From the NCBI RefSeq assembly GCF_030247185.1, contig NC_080572.1, forward strand, positions 186,524,866 to 186,588,865: a stretch of DNA of 64,000 nucleotides, in the 5' to 3' direction. A program made the position numbers and the translations under genes. Shown piece by piece: positions 43,871 through 56,152 of this stretch. The notes beneath the pieces are model-generated. The model was given only the letters and a program-made list of their open reading frames with translations, made no database searches and was not told the origin of the DNA. Within the stretch, counting starts at the first letter, position 1. Every line of letters begins with the position of its first letter. The stretch is from Malaya genurostris (lineage: Eukaryota > Arthropoda > Insecta > Diptera > Culicidae).

Positions 43871-44689
43871 TTGTGAAAATTAGCTTAGTCATTTCTGAGA
43901 AATTTTAGAGTTTTTAACTATTATTTCCGGTACTTCCGAAATCGGAAATTGGGGACCCGTACTGCTAAAGTTAGAATATTTGATCATTCACTAACAAGAT
44001 CTACAAATTAGAGAATTGCTTAACCATTTATAAGGAAATTGCTTCTCCTTACATAGATGCTTCGGAATAAAAATTGTGAAGTGATGCTTCAAAAAACTTT
44101 TCTTTGAACACCCAATTAGAATAATAAATTTTCAATTTCAAACAGTTTTGAACCAAATATACCGTTTTCGTTTATTGATCAGAGCAGCCCGAGAACTGAC
44201 TCAGAGTCGCCCTTCCAAATTATGAGATGTTTGTTTTAGCAACCTGGGGTCGCTCTAGATCGGACTCCGATCGCGTAGTTTCGCTCTGAAAATTTTCTCG
44301 GGTCGCACTACGACATCAATGCGAGCTTGTTTATTTTTTCTTTTTTTATGAGTTGTTGTTAAGGGCGCGTACCACGTGTTCGTTTTACTCGGAGTCAGAG
44401 CCGCCCGCGTGGAGGTTCAAAAACGAAAACGGTTTAAGTTTTGCAATTCCGGAACCTTTTAACCACTGTATTGATGGAGCTCGGGTGGTTTTATTGATTT
44501 TCATTTTATTACATATATTTCATTTTATCATTTTTTCATATTTTTGAAGCAAATCATTTTACAAATTTATTTTATTTAATTTTTGAATAAAATCTGGGAT
44601 ATCCTAGGCATTGTTAGAAAGGCTAACAATTTTTTTGAAGATGTATTTCTTGCATTTTCTTACTTCCGATTTTGGAACCCATTCTCGAT
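43871..44689. other. No gene recognised
   Basis: Contains a short GC-richer stretch (44190-44410) with CGGACTCCGATCG and CTCGGAGTCAGAGC, but no ORF with recognisable features. Confidence 0.35.
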
Positions 44690-44880
44690 TTTTTGTTGTG
44701 AATACGACTTGCTATACTATAAGGCGCCTTTTCAAAATTTACCCTCTGAGAAAGTGCTAAGTTTTTGTTGGTGAATATCTCTTGTTGTATCTAACCACCT
44801 ATCTACAAAATTTGTACTACATGCCATCGGAAATATGATCATAGTTTTATAATATAATTTTCAGTTGTATGACATAATAT
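44690..44880 (+). repeat. Terminal fragment of the GTAATGTCAGAGACATA family
   Basis: TTGTTGTGAATACGACTTGC, AAGGCGCCTTTTCAAAATTT, TCTCTTGTTGTATCTAAC and ACATGCCATCGGAAATATGA match 15790-15960 in the same orientation, and 23.87-23.96 kb in reverse. Confidence 0.7.
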
Positions 44881-44994
44881 TAAACAAGGATGGCTTTGAT
44901 CGTATCGAAGAACTCTCACTGGCAACTCTTCACACGATTGAGACGGATATCATCGCAACAACAAAAACCCGGCATGGCTCATTTAACAGTAGAA

Positions 44995-45240
44995 TCGACA
45001 GACAGTTGATAATTGCGATAGAATCATTTTACTATTGCCGCTTATTCTAACTATGTGCATATAACCTTTGTATAAGTTGTGTCTATGAAAATGTCTGTGA
45101 ATGCTCCACACAAGGGTTTTGAAATATTGCAACCTAATATGAGAATCATCAAGTTGAATCATCGATTCGATTTTCTGCGATAATTGTCAACTTGCGATTC
45201 TCTCTTGGGAAATTCCACACAGCAACGATCATAACTACTA
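44995..45240 (+). repeat. Dispersed repeat, copy 2 (partner at 11265-11510)
   Basis: Same orientation and order as the copy within the 10.6-13.3 kb TIR element. It includes CTATGTGCATATAACCTTTG and GAATCATCAAGTTGAAT. One segment (ATCGATTCGATTTTC) is longer here. Confidence 0.7.
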
Positions 45241-46387
45241 ATAGATTTTTGATGTGCAACACATCTTTATTTTCTATATAGGGGTGCATATTAGAAACTC
45301 AAGGAAAAATTACACCAGTGGAAGTCGTCAGTCGTCATGGGAGCGCTGCTAAGTTAAGTTTTCCGGAATTCATTCAAAAATTTGCGCCACTTTTAATTAC
45401 AACTGGCAACGCTCTCACGTAATGCGAAAAGGAAAGTAGTGGTGTAGAATCAAATATATTATATATCAATATGGATCACTCTTGCGAATCACGAGGGGCA
45501 TCACAGTAACATTGCGGTGGCAAAAACAGGTTACTAATACACTACATTTTTTTCATGCACATATGACAGTTTTTCCAAATCGTACACTGAATCAATCAAC
45601 CTCAAACATATAAAACATTTCTCCATATGCACTGTACAAAAAAAAAGAAGTGAATACGACTTAAAATACAATCTGTTGCGCGCCGACAGGATGAATAACG
45701 AATTTCCGATTAAGTTAATCCAAATTATATATCACGGTAAAGAGATGGATTACAAAATTCCTGATGCAGATGAAATATGTTAAATTGACATTAGTATTTA
45801 ATTATTGTATTAACTTACGTTTACTAATCTTGCTACGCAAACAGTAGTCTGTTATCTGACAGTAGAATAATTATTCACCCTGACGTACCTAATGATCGTA
45901 TAAGAACGGCAGATACATTCAATTAAATCTCACTTTCGGTATCTAAATACATCCGTTTCAATCACTTACCAACTAAAAATTCAATTAAGCCTAAGCATAT
46001 TCTTATTCTCCTTTATCGAGCTAGCGGTCCTGTTCAAACAGGTTAGATCACTTGTGTGATGTAGGTTAGGCAGTCTTGCAGAGTGTAAACTGTATTAAAC
46101 TTCAATTAACTGCGTTGAAATTATTTAAATCTTAGCAATAAGTAGTAAATTATAATCACTCAATACACGATGCTATTACATGACAATTGTCCATGCTTTT
46201 TCTGTGTTCTCGTTCGATAGACCTCCCTGTCACTTGACGTCTGAGTGTATTAGTAGTGATAATGGATATGATAAGATGTAGTAAGATAATTAAGAATGTG
46301 GTATACAGACGAGCAGTGCAGGCAGTTTGGCTTAGTCGCGTGAGAACTACTTAGTTCTGCTAACAACAATCATTTACTAATTCCTAC
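45241..46387. other. No gene recognised
   Basis: AT-rich DNA. There is no ORF above 60 codons and no repeat in common with other regions that I noticed. Confidence 0.4.
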
Positions 46388-46545
46388 CAAAAGCATCAGA
46401 TTCAGCAAAATGGAAGTTCAAAAAAGTTTGCGCCGTCACTAATACATTCAATTACGGACTCACACAATGTGAAAATGAAATATTGAACACATCTTTATAC
46501 TAATATGGGTGTCGTTTCGAAATATGCCGTGCGAAACAGGGTTGC
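46388..46545. repeat. Dispersed repeat (inverted partner at 27455-27620)
   Basis: AAAAGCATCAGATTCAGCAA, GTTTGCGCCGTCAC, ACAATGTGAAAATG and GGGTGTCGTTTCGAAATATG correspond in reverse to the 27.5-kb copy. Confidence 0.6.
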
Positions 46546-48254
46546 CATATATACAGATTAATCTTTATTTTATTATTTTATTTCTCCTTAAAATTAAATT
46601 AAGCAGATTTAACACTCCAAATACCAAGCCTCAAAAAAAGTTGGAACGGTAACTTTGAGCTGTCATAGCTCAGCTGTTTTTCAACGAATCTCAATAAATT
46701 TTACACCCTCGAATTTTGTGAAGTTCGTAGATTGATTCCAAAACTTTGTAGCTGACGATTGGCAAAGAAAAACCAATGAAAATTTGATTTTTCCCGTTCC
46801 AAGTTTTTTTCACGCGCCTAATATGCCCTATCTGCTTTCCAATTTTCTTTCCTTTGGCATAAACGTCGCATAGAAAATATTGAATACTTCAACTTTACCG
46901 AGTCATAACTTTGTTGTTAGTCAACCGATCTTCAAAATTTGTTCACCATTGGAAAGGTAATACTTCCAGAAATAAAATGCACTGAAAAAAACGAAAAATA
47001 GGTTTATCTACCCAAAGTTATAATGAAAACTGTAGATTGATGACCTAAGAAAAGATGAGACTTTTTACTATGATCGTAAATATCTCGAAATTCAAAGCGA
47101 TGACCTATATATTTTTATACATCATTCGATTGCTAGTGATACCAGCTACAATTTTCGCTCAACTACCTTTCCTGCACAATCAAAAGAAAACATTAAACAA
47201 TCGATGAATTTATAAATATATATGAATTTTTCAATTTTTTTCACATGTTTGTATATAACTCAAAAATTAAAGCGATGACATGTACATTTTTTTGATTTAG
47301 AATATTGGAATCATTACCAGAAACAATGTATTGATGATCAAAATTATATATCCGTTCAAAGAATCTCAAGAAATTTGGTACAAATACAGAGAATTTCTAT
47401 TCTTGAGAAAATTTTGCCAAAAAAAACAAATCAAAACTTTGAAATTTTATGACATATATTTTTTTATTATTTTAGTTGGAAATTTATTATGAACAAAATT
47501 TACAAAAAAACTGAAACTTGGATTTCACTGAAAATCTTAAAAATTTTGGTAAATATACCTAAACTCTAAAAATAATAATGTTTTTGTATTGGACAAAAGA
47601 TCTAAACAATTTTTATGCACAACCTAAACAGAATTGTTAACTACTAAAATTAGCTTTTTTTTGTTTTAGGTTTTCCGTAAAATCTCAGAAAATCGGTAGA
47701 AGATCGGAAATTTCAAAAATTTCTGATATATATTGCGTTCCAACGTTTCTGCAAATCAAAGTGAAAATATTGGAATCCGTTTTGATTTCATCTGTTTCAA
47801 AGAGACGTAGAATTTGTTTCAATTAATAAAATAAATTTTGTGACAACACGAAAATTTTAAATTATTTCAATGGCTTTGTACAAAAAGAAATAGAACGTAA
47901 ATTTATACGAATTCCATACACTAACCCATGGTCAAAAAAACCAACTAAAATTTAAAAAAAATATTGCTTGATTTTTGTTTTACTAGCAATTAAGAACTAA
48001 AAAATATATCTTAAATTTAGCACAAAAATCATACGAAATTAAGTAAAACTTGTTTTTTTCCACCTAGTTGTGTAATGATGCCTTTCTCATATCTCTCTTA
48101 TTCTCATATAAAAATGTATTCTTCAAACAGTTTTGTTTGATTTTTGAAAAACATGAAAGCTAGTGCATGAACTAGTGTAACCTACAAATTGAAACAGTTC
48201 TCAAATCGGTTAGGCCATCTTTCTCAGTGAAGTGAGTTCCACTATTTCAGGTAC

Positions 48255-48394
48255 TTGTGAAACTGGAATCGCCCCGAATATTGGCTTTGCAGCAGCCTTT
48301 GCGATTAGCACCTACCAACCAATCTATTCGCAGCTTAAAGTTGTCTTCGTCTCGAAAAACAACCTCTTCGTTTGAATGCTTTTTACTGAATGAA
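48255..48394 (-). repeat. I-clade LINE 5' end fragment (left arm)
   Basis: GGAATCGCCCCGAATATTGG, then CAGCTTAAAGTTGTCT, AACCTCTTCGTTTGAATG and TTTTTACTGAATG parallel 7965-8099 of the complete I-clade element block by block. The minus-strand 5' terminus is at 48394. The next sequence is unrelated, so it is a 5' end cut off from its body. Confidence 0.7.
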
Positions 48395-49853
48395 ACCCTG
48401 CACCTATGTTATCAGAACTAATTGGCTCAAGTGGCATGTTCCCCTAGTTATTTGGAGATTCGTGCCTTGCGTAGCTTCTCATCAACTTCCTGATGGGAAG
48501 GGAAGGATAAAAGGAACATGGAAGGGAATTGGGAATTAGGTGAGGTGGGAAAACAGCACAAAACATAAAGAAATAAATCGTCCTGCATCCCCGAAAGGAT
48601 GCTGATCGATCTGCAGGTGCCAAAATGCACGGTTGATAAACCACCGAGCGGCCTTGGAGATTTTACAAAAGCAACTCCATTCTGCATTCCCAGAAGAATG
48701 CAGAACGATTTCTTCCCGAATATGCACTTGAATTAATTCAACACTTTAGAAGACAAAAGTACCTTATTTTCATATATATCTAATAAATGACTTACATGAT
48801 ACGAATATTTTTCAATGAAAAAATCCAATGTATGAACATAATTTAAAAATATTTTAAAAAATATCTCCTCCGCCTTTTTTTATAAACATGCTCGAAAATA
48901 TTTTTTGTCAAATACAAGAAACAGATTTTTTTCGTTTTCCTCAATGTTAGATATAGCAGTTTAAAAATAACCTGTTTTTGAACTAGTTTTGCTCATAACT
49001 TCGGTTCAGAAAACGCTACCTGAACACGCCAGTCATTAAAAAAATGGTTTTAACTAATTCTAAAAGATGTTCAAAGATACCTATACGAAAAGCGAAAAAT
49101 ATAAATGCTAGAGCAAAAAATCTGATTTTTTGAGGAACACCCTAAGTTGCTCTTTAAAAATAGCTGTAACACTAAAACCGTTGCAGATACTACTATGATG
49201 TCCTCAGCAAAGCTGCTCGATATAAGTTTATCTACAGTTTTGCCGAAAAATGCAGTCCTCTATCTCAATACATCCGGAAAATAAGTTTTGGATCACCTTA
49301 ATAATAAGAGCCACCCTAATACCATGTACATCGACATATGGTTTATCTTCACTGATCATTTGTTTTGAAGGCATCATAGCTCTAAAGTATAAGGTTAAGC
49401 CACAAATGTTTTTGTCCCCCTAAATTGTGGATCCGGACCACTGTGCAATGCAATTTAACTCGGAAATTTTCAAATTTCCGATCTTTCATTTATTTTTTGA
49501 GATTCTACGGCAAACCTACAACAAAACCAGAATTTTAGTAGTTATCAAATGCGTTTGTGTTGTGCATAAAAATTGTTTAGATCGTTTGTCCAATACAAAA
49601 ATATTTTAAGAGTTTTAGGTTATTTCCTAAAAAATTTAAAATTTTCAGTGAAATCCAAGTTTCAGTTTTTTTTTGTAAATTTTGTTTATAATAAATTTCC
49701 AACTAAAATAATAAAAAAATATATGTCATAAAATTTAAAAGTTTTGATTTCATGTTCTTTGGCAAAATTTTCCCAATAACACAAATTCTCTGTATTTGTA
49801 CCAAATTTCTTGAGATTCTTTGAACGGATATATAATTTTGATCATCAATACAT

Positions 49854-50066
49854 TCAACGATTTTGTTTTAGACTTTTTTAAGACGTGAAGCCGCCTTGAG
49901 CTAGTTTTAATATGATCAGTATCTAACGGGGAAACAGATTGGAAAATCGACATGTGAACACAATGATGTAATGAAAAAATCTGTTTCCCCGTTAGATACT
50001 GATCATATTAAAACTAGCTCAAGGCGGCTTTACGTCTTAACAAAGTCTAAAACAAAATCGTTGAAG
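49854..50066. repeat. Local hairpin inside the palindrome centre
   Basis: An 87-bp block (TTTCCCCGTTAGATACTGAT ... AAAATCGTTGAA) occurs three times: reversed at 49854-49940, forward at about 49980-50066 and forward at 50526-50614. The first two form a hairpin centred near 49960, separate from the main axis at 50233. This implies at least two inversion or duplication steps. Confidence 0.75.
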
Positions 50067-50401
50067 GACAATAAAAGGTTTGTCTACCTTTACCATTGTG
50101 TTTGAGATCACACAATCGTCACTGCTGCTACCACACACTAGTGGAGATCCATTAAATCGATGGATGAAACTATCGTGTGTTATCCCGTAGATAGCGAAAT
50201 AGACAAAAAACAAAAGTCTCAAATCGGTATCGTGCGGCAGAAGCGGATGGGTAGAAATAGACTCGTGATCATTGTATGTGTTTCTGTTGAATTTGTTTCC
50301 GTCGATACGGGACTGTAAGTGAATACCGTAGTGGCTAAGTAGAGCGAAGCATGCTTAGTTTCGTCCAATCAATTGGACTTTCTCTTCATGTGTTTTCATA
50401 T

Positions 50402-50474
50402 GCAGGGTAGTTTAATTGGTAAAACAATTTCCCCGGTTAGGAGTTAGCTACGGGTTCGAGTCCCGTCTCTGCGG
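50402..50474 (+). repeat. tRNA-like sequence, probable SINE head
   Basis: A 73-nt stretch with a six-pair acceptor stem (GCAGGG against CTCTGC with one wobble), a D arm with GTTT/AAAC around AATTGGTA, and a perfect T arm, ACGGG-TTCGAGT-CCCGT. GGTTCGAGTCC is a good pol III B box and the D arm supplies an A-box-like motif. The anticodon stem does not pair properly, so I do not call it a functional tRNA. It lies in the palindrome spacer. Confidence 0.6.
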
Positions 50475-52071
50475 TAACATTTTCGCGGTTTTCATTACAT
50501 CATTGTGTTCACATGTCGATTTTCCAATCTGTTTCCCCGTTAGATACTGATCATATTAAAACTAGCTCAAGGCGGCTTTACGTCTTAACAAAGTCTAAAA
50601 CAAAATCGTTGAATGTATTGATGATCAAAATTATACATCCGTTCAAAGAATCTCAAGAAATTTGGTACAAATACAGAGAATTTGTGTTATTGGGAAAATT
50701 TTGCCAAAGAACATGAAATCAAAACTTTTAAATTTTATGACTTATATTTTTTTATTATTTTAGTTGGAAATTTATTATAAACAAAATTTACAAAAAAAAA
50801 CTGAAACTTGGATTTCACTGAAAATTTTAAAATTTTTAGGAAATAACCTAAAACTCTTAAAATATTTTTGTATTGGACAAACGATCTAAACAATTTTTAT
50901 GCACAACACAAACGCATTTGATAACTACTAAAATTCTGGTTTTGTTGTAGGTTTGCCGTAGAATCTCAAAAAATAAATGAAAGATCGGAAATTTTAAAAT
51001 TTCCGAGTTAAATTGCATTGCACAGTGGACCGGATCCACAATTTAGGGGGACAAAAACATTTGTGGCTTAACCTTATACTTTAGAGCTATGATGCCTTCA
51101 AAACAAATGATCAGTGAAGATAAACCATATGTCGATGTACATGGTATTAGGGTGGCTCTTATTATTAAGGTGATCCAAAACTTATTTTCCGGATGTATTG
51201 AGATAGAGGACTGCATTTTTCGGCAAAACTGTAGATAAACTTATATCGAGCAGCTTTGCTGAGGACATCATAGTAGTATCTGCAACGGTTTTAGTGTTAC
51301 AGCTATTTTTAAAGAGCAACTTAGGGTGTTCCTCAAAAAATCAGATTTTTTGCTCTAGCATTTATATTTTTCGCTTTTCGTATAGGTATCTTTGAACATC
51401 TTTTAGAATTAGTTAAAACCAATTTTTTAATGACTGGCGTGTTCAGGTAGCGTTTTCTGAACCGAAGTTATGAGCAAAACTAGTTCAAAAACAGGTTATT
51501 TTTAAACTGCTATATCTAACATTGAGGAAAACGAAAAAATTCTGTTTCTTGTATTTGACAAAAAATATTTTCGAGCATGTTTATAAAAAAAGGCGGAGGA
51601 GATATTTTTTAAAATTTTTTTAAATTATGTTCATACATTGGATTTTTTCATTGAAAAATATTCGTATCATGTAAGTCATTTATTAGATATATATGAAAAT
51701 AAGGTACTTTTGTCTTCTAAAGTGTTGAATTAATTCAAGTGCATATTCGGGAAGAAATCGTTCTGCATTCTTCTGGGAATGCAGAATGGAGTTGCTTTTG
51801 TAAAATCTCCAAGGCCGCTCGGTGGTTTATCAACCGTGCATTTTGGCACCTGCAGATCGATCAGCATCCTTTCGGGGATGCAGGACAATTTATTTCTTTA
51901 TGTTTTGTGCTGTTTTCCCACCTCACCTAATTCCCAATTCCCTTCCATGTTCCTTTTATCCTTCCCTTCCCATCAGGAAGTTGATGAGAAGCTACGCAAG
52001 GCACGAATCTCCAAATAACTAGGGGAACATGCCACTTGAGCCAATTAGTTCTGATAACATAGGTGCAGGGT

Positions 52072-52211
52072 TTCATTCAGTAAAAAGCATTCAAACGAAG
52101 AGGTTGTTTTTCGAGACGAAGACAACTTTAAGCTGCGAATAGATTGGTTGGTAGGTGCTAATCGCAAAGGCTGCTGCAAAGCCAATATTCGGGGCGATTC
52201 CAGTTTCACAA
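52072..52211 (+). repeat. I-clade LINE 5' end fragment (right arm)
   Basis: Mirror copy of 48255-48394. Because the fragment is in both arms, the LINE insertion predates the inverted duplication that made the palindrome. Confidence 0.7.
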
Positions 52212-53984
52212 GTACCTGAAATAGTGGAACTCACTTCACTGAGAAAGATGGCCTAACCGATTTGAGAACTGTTTCAATTTGTAGGTTACACTAGTTCATG
52301 CACTAGCTTTCATGTTTTTCAAAAATCAAACAAAACTGTTTGAAGAATACATTTTTATATGAGAATAAGAGAGATATGAGAAAGGCATCATTACACAACT
52401 AGGTGGAAAAAAACAAGTTTTACTTAATTTCGTATGATTTTTGTGCTAAATTTAAGATATATTTTTTAGTTCTTAATTGCTAGTAAAACAAAAATCAAGC
52501 AATATTTTTTTTAAATTTTAGTTGGTTTTTTTGACCATGGGTTAGTGTATGGAATTCGTATAAATTTACGTTCTATTTCTTTTTGTACAAAGCCATTGAA
52601 ATAATTTAAAATTTTCGTGTTGTCACAAAATTTATTTTATTAATTGAAACAAATTCTACGTCTCTTTGAAACAGATGAAATCAAAACGGATTCCAATATT
52701 TTCACTTTGATTTGCAGAAACGTTGGAACGCAATATATATCAGAAATTTTTGAAATTTCCGATCTTCTACCGATTTTCTGAGATTTTACGGAAAACCTAA
52801 AACAAAAAAAGCTAATTTTAGTAGTTAACAATTCTGTTTGGGTTGTGCATAAAAATTGTTTAGATCTTTTGTCCAATACAAAAACATTATTATTTTTAGA
52901 GTTTAGGTATATTTACCAAAATTTTTAAGATTTTCAGTGAAATCCAAGTTTCAGTTTTTTTGTAAATTTTGTTCATAATAAATTTCCAACTAAAATAATA
53001 AAAAAATATATGTCATAAAATTTCAAAGTTTTGATTTGTTTTTTTTGGCAAAATTTTCCCAATAATAGAAATTCTCTGTATTTGTACCAAATTTCTTGAG
53101 ATTCTTTGAACGGATATATAATTTTGATCATCAATACATTGTTTCTGGTAATGATTCCAATATTCTAAATCAAAAAAATGTACATGTCATCGCTTTAATT
53201 TTTGAGTTATATACAAACATGTGAAAAAAATTGAAAAATTCATATATATTTATAAATTCATCGATTGTTTAATGTTTTCTTTTGATTGTGCAGGAAAGGT
53301 AGTTGAGCGAAAATTGTAGCTGGTATCACTAGCAATCGAATGATGTATAAAAATATATAGGTCATCGCTTTGAATTTCGAGATATTTACGATCATAGTAA
53401 AAAGTCTCATCTTTTCTTAGGTCATCAATCTACAGTTTTCATTATAACTTTGGGTAGATAAACCTATTTTTCGGTTTTTTCAGTGCATTTTATTTCTGGA
53501 AGTATTACCTTTCCAATGGTGAACAAATTTTGAAGATCGGTTGACTAACAACAAAGTTATGACTCGGTAAAGTTGAAGTTCTCAATATCCGATTCGCGAT
53601 GCAGGTGCCGCATGAATGCAGATAGGGCACGTTTTGAGCTCGAAAAAAAACTTGGAACGGGAAAAATCTGATTTTCATTAGTTTTTCCTAAAAGATTGCC
53701 AATAACGATATACTTAAAATAATCTACAAACTTCACAAAATTCGAGGGTGAAAAATTTATCGAAATTGGTCAAGTAACAACTGAGCTATGATAGTTCAAA
53801 GTTACCGTTCCAACTTTTTTTGAGGCTTGGTGCTTCGCGTAACTTTTTTAGGCTTGGTATTAGGAGTGTTAAATGTAACGAAAGTAACTACTAGCCACGC
53901 AATGATACTGTACGCTAAGAATCTGCTGAATCAAAAGTCTATCGAAACAGAAATTCCACAAAAGAAATATAGGTCTTCCTTTTT

Positions 53985-54385
53985 GCCTTTCTCTATAGAA
54001 AGGTATTAGAATTGCTGGAAAAACCGACTTTCGAACGGAGCCTCGGAGACAATTTTCTCAGAGATGGCTGAATCGATTTTAACAAACTTAGGCTCGTCGG
54101 GCCATTGATCAAGTTCGAAGATCGAAGCCATTTGGCTGTGACTTTTGGTTCCGGAGATATGATGGTATAAATGACGTAACTGACAAAACGCGTTGTGTTT
54201 TTACCGCGCAAGGTTCTCGGAGATGGCTCAACCGATTTTAACAAGTCTAGGCCCGTTTGAAAGCTATTGTTAGGCCATTGATCCAGTTCGAAGATCAAAT
54301 AGCTGTGACTTTCGACTCAGTTTTTTTTCTTTGGGCTTTATTTGTGAAGTTAATTTTTACAGCGATTGCAAAGCCTTTCTCTATG
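53985..54385 (+). repeat. Composite repeat, partial copy
   Basis: TTTGCCTTTCTCTATAGAAA, CGGAGCCTCGGAGAC, two CTCAGAGATGGCT/CTCGGAGATGGCT units about 160 bp apart and GTTCCGGAGATATGATGG. It starts 115 bp beyond the palindrome. The CACTAGGTGG terminus is missing; it ends in another GCCTTTCTCTATGAGAAA. Confidence 0.65.
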
Positions 54386-54745
54386 AGAAAATAAAAAAAG
54401 ATGCAAAGAGAAAAAAAACAGAGCTTTTCTTTTCATTCCCGTACTTTTGATCCGAATCGAGAGGGGCGTTACGCGAAGATGGAAAGCCAAACAACCTTTC
54501 TCCGAACAAGAATCGGAACGACTGAGGAAATGACTTCACTGGCAAATGGCTTATCAAAAGGAGCATGTCACATCTAATTTCGCCATTACATCACACCTAC
54601 CATCATTTCTTGGTACAACAGCCTAACCACCCTCCAGAGCAGAGCAAAGCAGAGCCGAGGGAGGTACACGGCCACAGTAGAAAAGACCCAGAATAATTGA
54701 TTAGACGAAAAAGCTCACATGAAATATATATGCGGTGGTGAGTGA

Positions 54746-54746
<1 letters not shown>

Positions 54747-54779
<33 letters not shown>
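54747..54779. repeat. (GA)n microsatellite
   Basis: An uninterrupted run of GA dinucleotides, about 16 repeats. Confidence 0.95.
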
Positions 54780-54784
<5 letters not shown>

Positions 54785-56152
54785 CTTCTTCGCTATGGCT
54801 GTTCACCTGGCTGTGTCTGACTGTGTCGTTCAGTTGTAGCATAGAACAGGTGCCAGACACTACATCATAGTGTGATGGCAAACGAACGGAGTGATGATGT
54901 CTGACTGGAGACCGAAATCACGCCAACTTATCACATCGTGGCACGCACTCTGCATGTAAATCGTCCTTCGTTTGTGGCGCCGAAGTTGGTTCCGTAGTTG
55001 GTAGACGAGTGCATTTTCTATGGTGTGCAAAACTGATCAATTTGCTCGTCTGCTGTCGTTTGGAAATCATAATCAGAACGGCTACAAACTATCATTCAAT
55101 CTTTATTGCTGTTGCTTGTAGTCGGATGTGTTACATAAAATCAGGAAATTATCACCTGACGCCAAGCTCATCTAAATCACTAGTCTTGTTTCAGCACCCT
55201 AGTTCTTGGCAGCAGAAAACCATTAAAACAACACAAACAAATGCCACGATTCTTGCCCATACCACATGGAACAGAACAATTACAAATTCAAACCGAATCG
55301 GAATTGTATCACCGACCTTAAGACTGACATCGGACGATCGGTTATTGGCACAGGTTGGTCGGTGGCCGTAAACACCCGGAGCTGTCAACTTCTTTGCCAA
55401 GCGTCAATGTGCAGATGTGCACCGGTTTATTCTTCGGTATTCAATGCTCAATGCAAAAGTTATTGAAAAGAAGAGGAAAGAAAAACAAACATCGAAGCCA
55501 GAATTTTTAATGCCAACAAACCGACTGTGGCATGAGTTGGTAGTTCAATTCTCGCACCGAACGGCTTGGCCATTCCGGGAGACTCCGGGGGTGTTCACCT
55601 GTGCTACTAAATTTCCCAGCGGTGGCGCAAAACTTGCAGGAAAAGCAAACAGATGGTTGTTGTCGGTACCGCATTTCGGATGGATCGACAGACCGAAATT
55701 GTGTTTATTTTCGAGATGTATTTCAGCACGCTGAGGCGGGGCGCTTCGAATACGGAAATCGGATTTAATTGGTTTTTCAATATTCACATCCTCAGAATGA
55801 GATTTGGTACCTGTCCATTGGGCCATTGGGGAACGGGTGTAAAAGTTGTTTGATGTATGGAAGTGGGTCAGCTGAGTTTTGAATATGATTTCGAAGTGAA
55901 TGAGCTCGGTCGGTTTAGACTGTCTATTGCCAACACGATATCAATATTAGAGTGAGTTAGGTACAGCCAAAGGCCAAAACAATTTATCAACAAATATTCG
56001 CCTGGTGTTCTGTGAAACTCGATTGAAAACAGAATCGAATGGTGCACTTTGTACACTTGTTTGAAACAATCGAAGTGTTTTATTTGGGACTTGAATATTT
56101 ACAAAGAGGACGTGTCAAACATATCAACTACCTCGCACGTCAAAAAAAGCCG
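54780..56152. other. Complex, apparently single-copy DNA; no supported gene
   Basis: GC content is higher than around it and I saw no matches to the window's repeats. ORFs up to 120 codons overlap on both strands (for example 55009-55371, 55417-55734 and 55545-55826 in opposite directions). None shows a domain. It could be a regulatory or intronic part of a host gene; this is only an inference from complexity. Confidence 0.35.

Larger units (their letters stand above)
46613..53868. mobile_element. Giant palindromic element with TTAA flanks
   Basis: Arms of about 3.36 kb (46613-49976 and 50490-53868) are inverted copies at roughly 97-99% identity in the parts I compared; over most of the length the paired positions sum to 100466. 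The spacer is 513 bp. The outer ends read TTAACACTCC and GGAGTGTTAA, so TTAA (46609-46612 and 53869-53872) lies on each side, as for piggyBac-type target sites. However, TTAA also belongs to the symmetry, so this is not proof of transposition. The right end carries an extra CCAAGCCT repeat. The arms hold no long ORF; their identical 60-79-codon ORFs are mirrored pairs. They do contain older repeats, including a 5' end of an I-clade LINE. Confidence 0.75.

Noticed and set aside
50402..50474. Functional tRNA gene
   Set aside because: Acceptor, D and T arms pair but the anticodon stem does not, and it lies in repeat DNA. A SINE-type head is the safer call.
48444..52022. Pairs of small ORFs with identical proteins on opposite strands
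   Set aside because: They are mirror images created by the palindrome, overlap in several frames, and show no domain.
55009..55826. Coding exons in the complex region
   Set aside because: ORFs of 66-120 codons overlap on both strands, none with a domain or a defensible splice structure.
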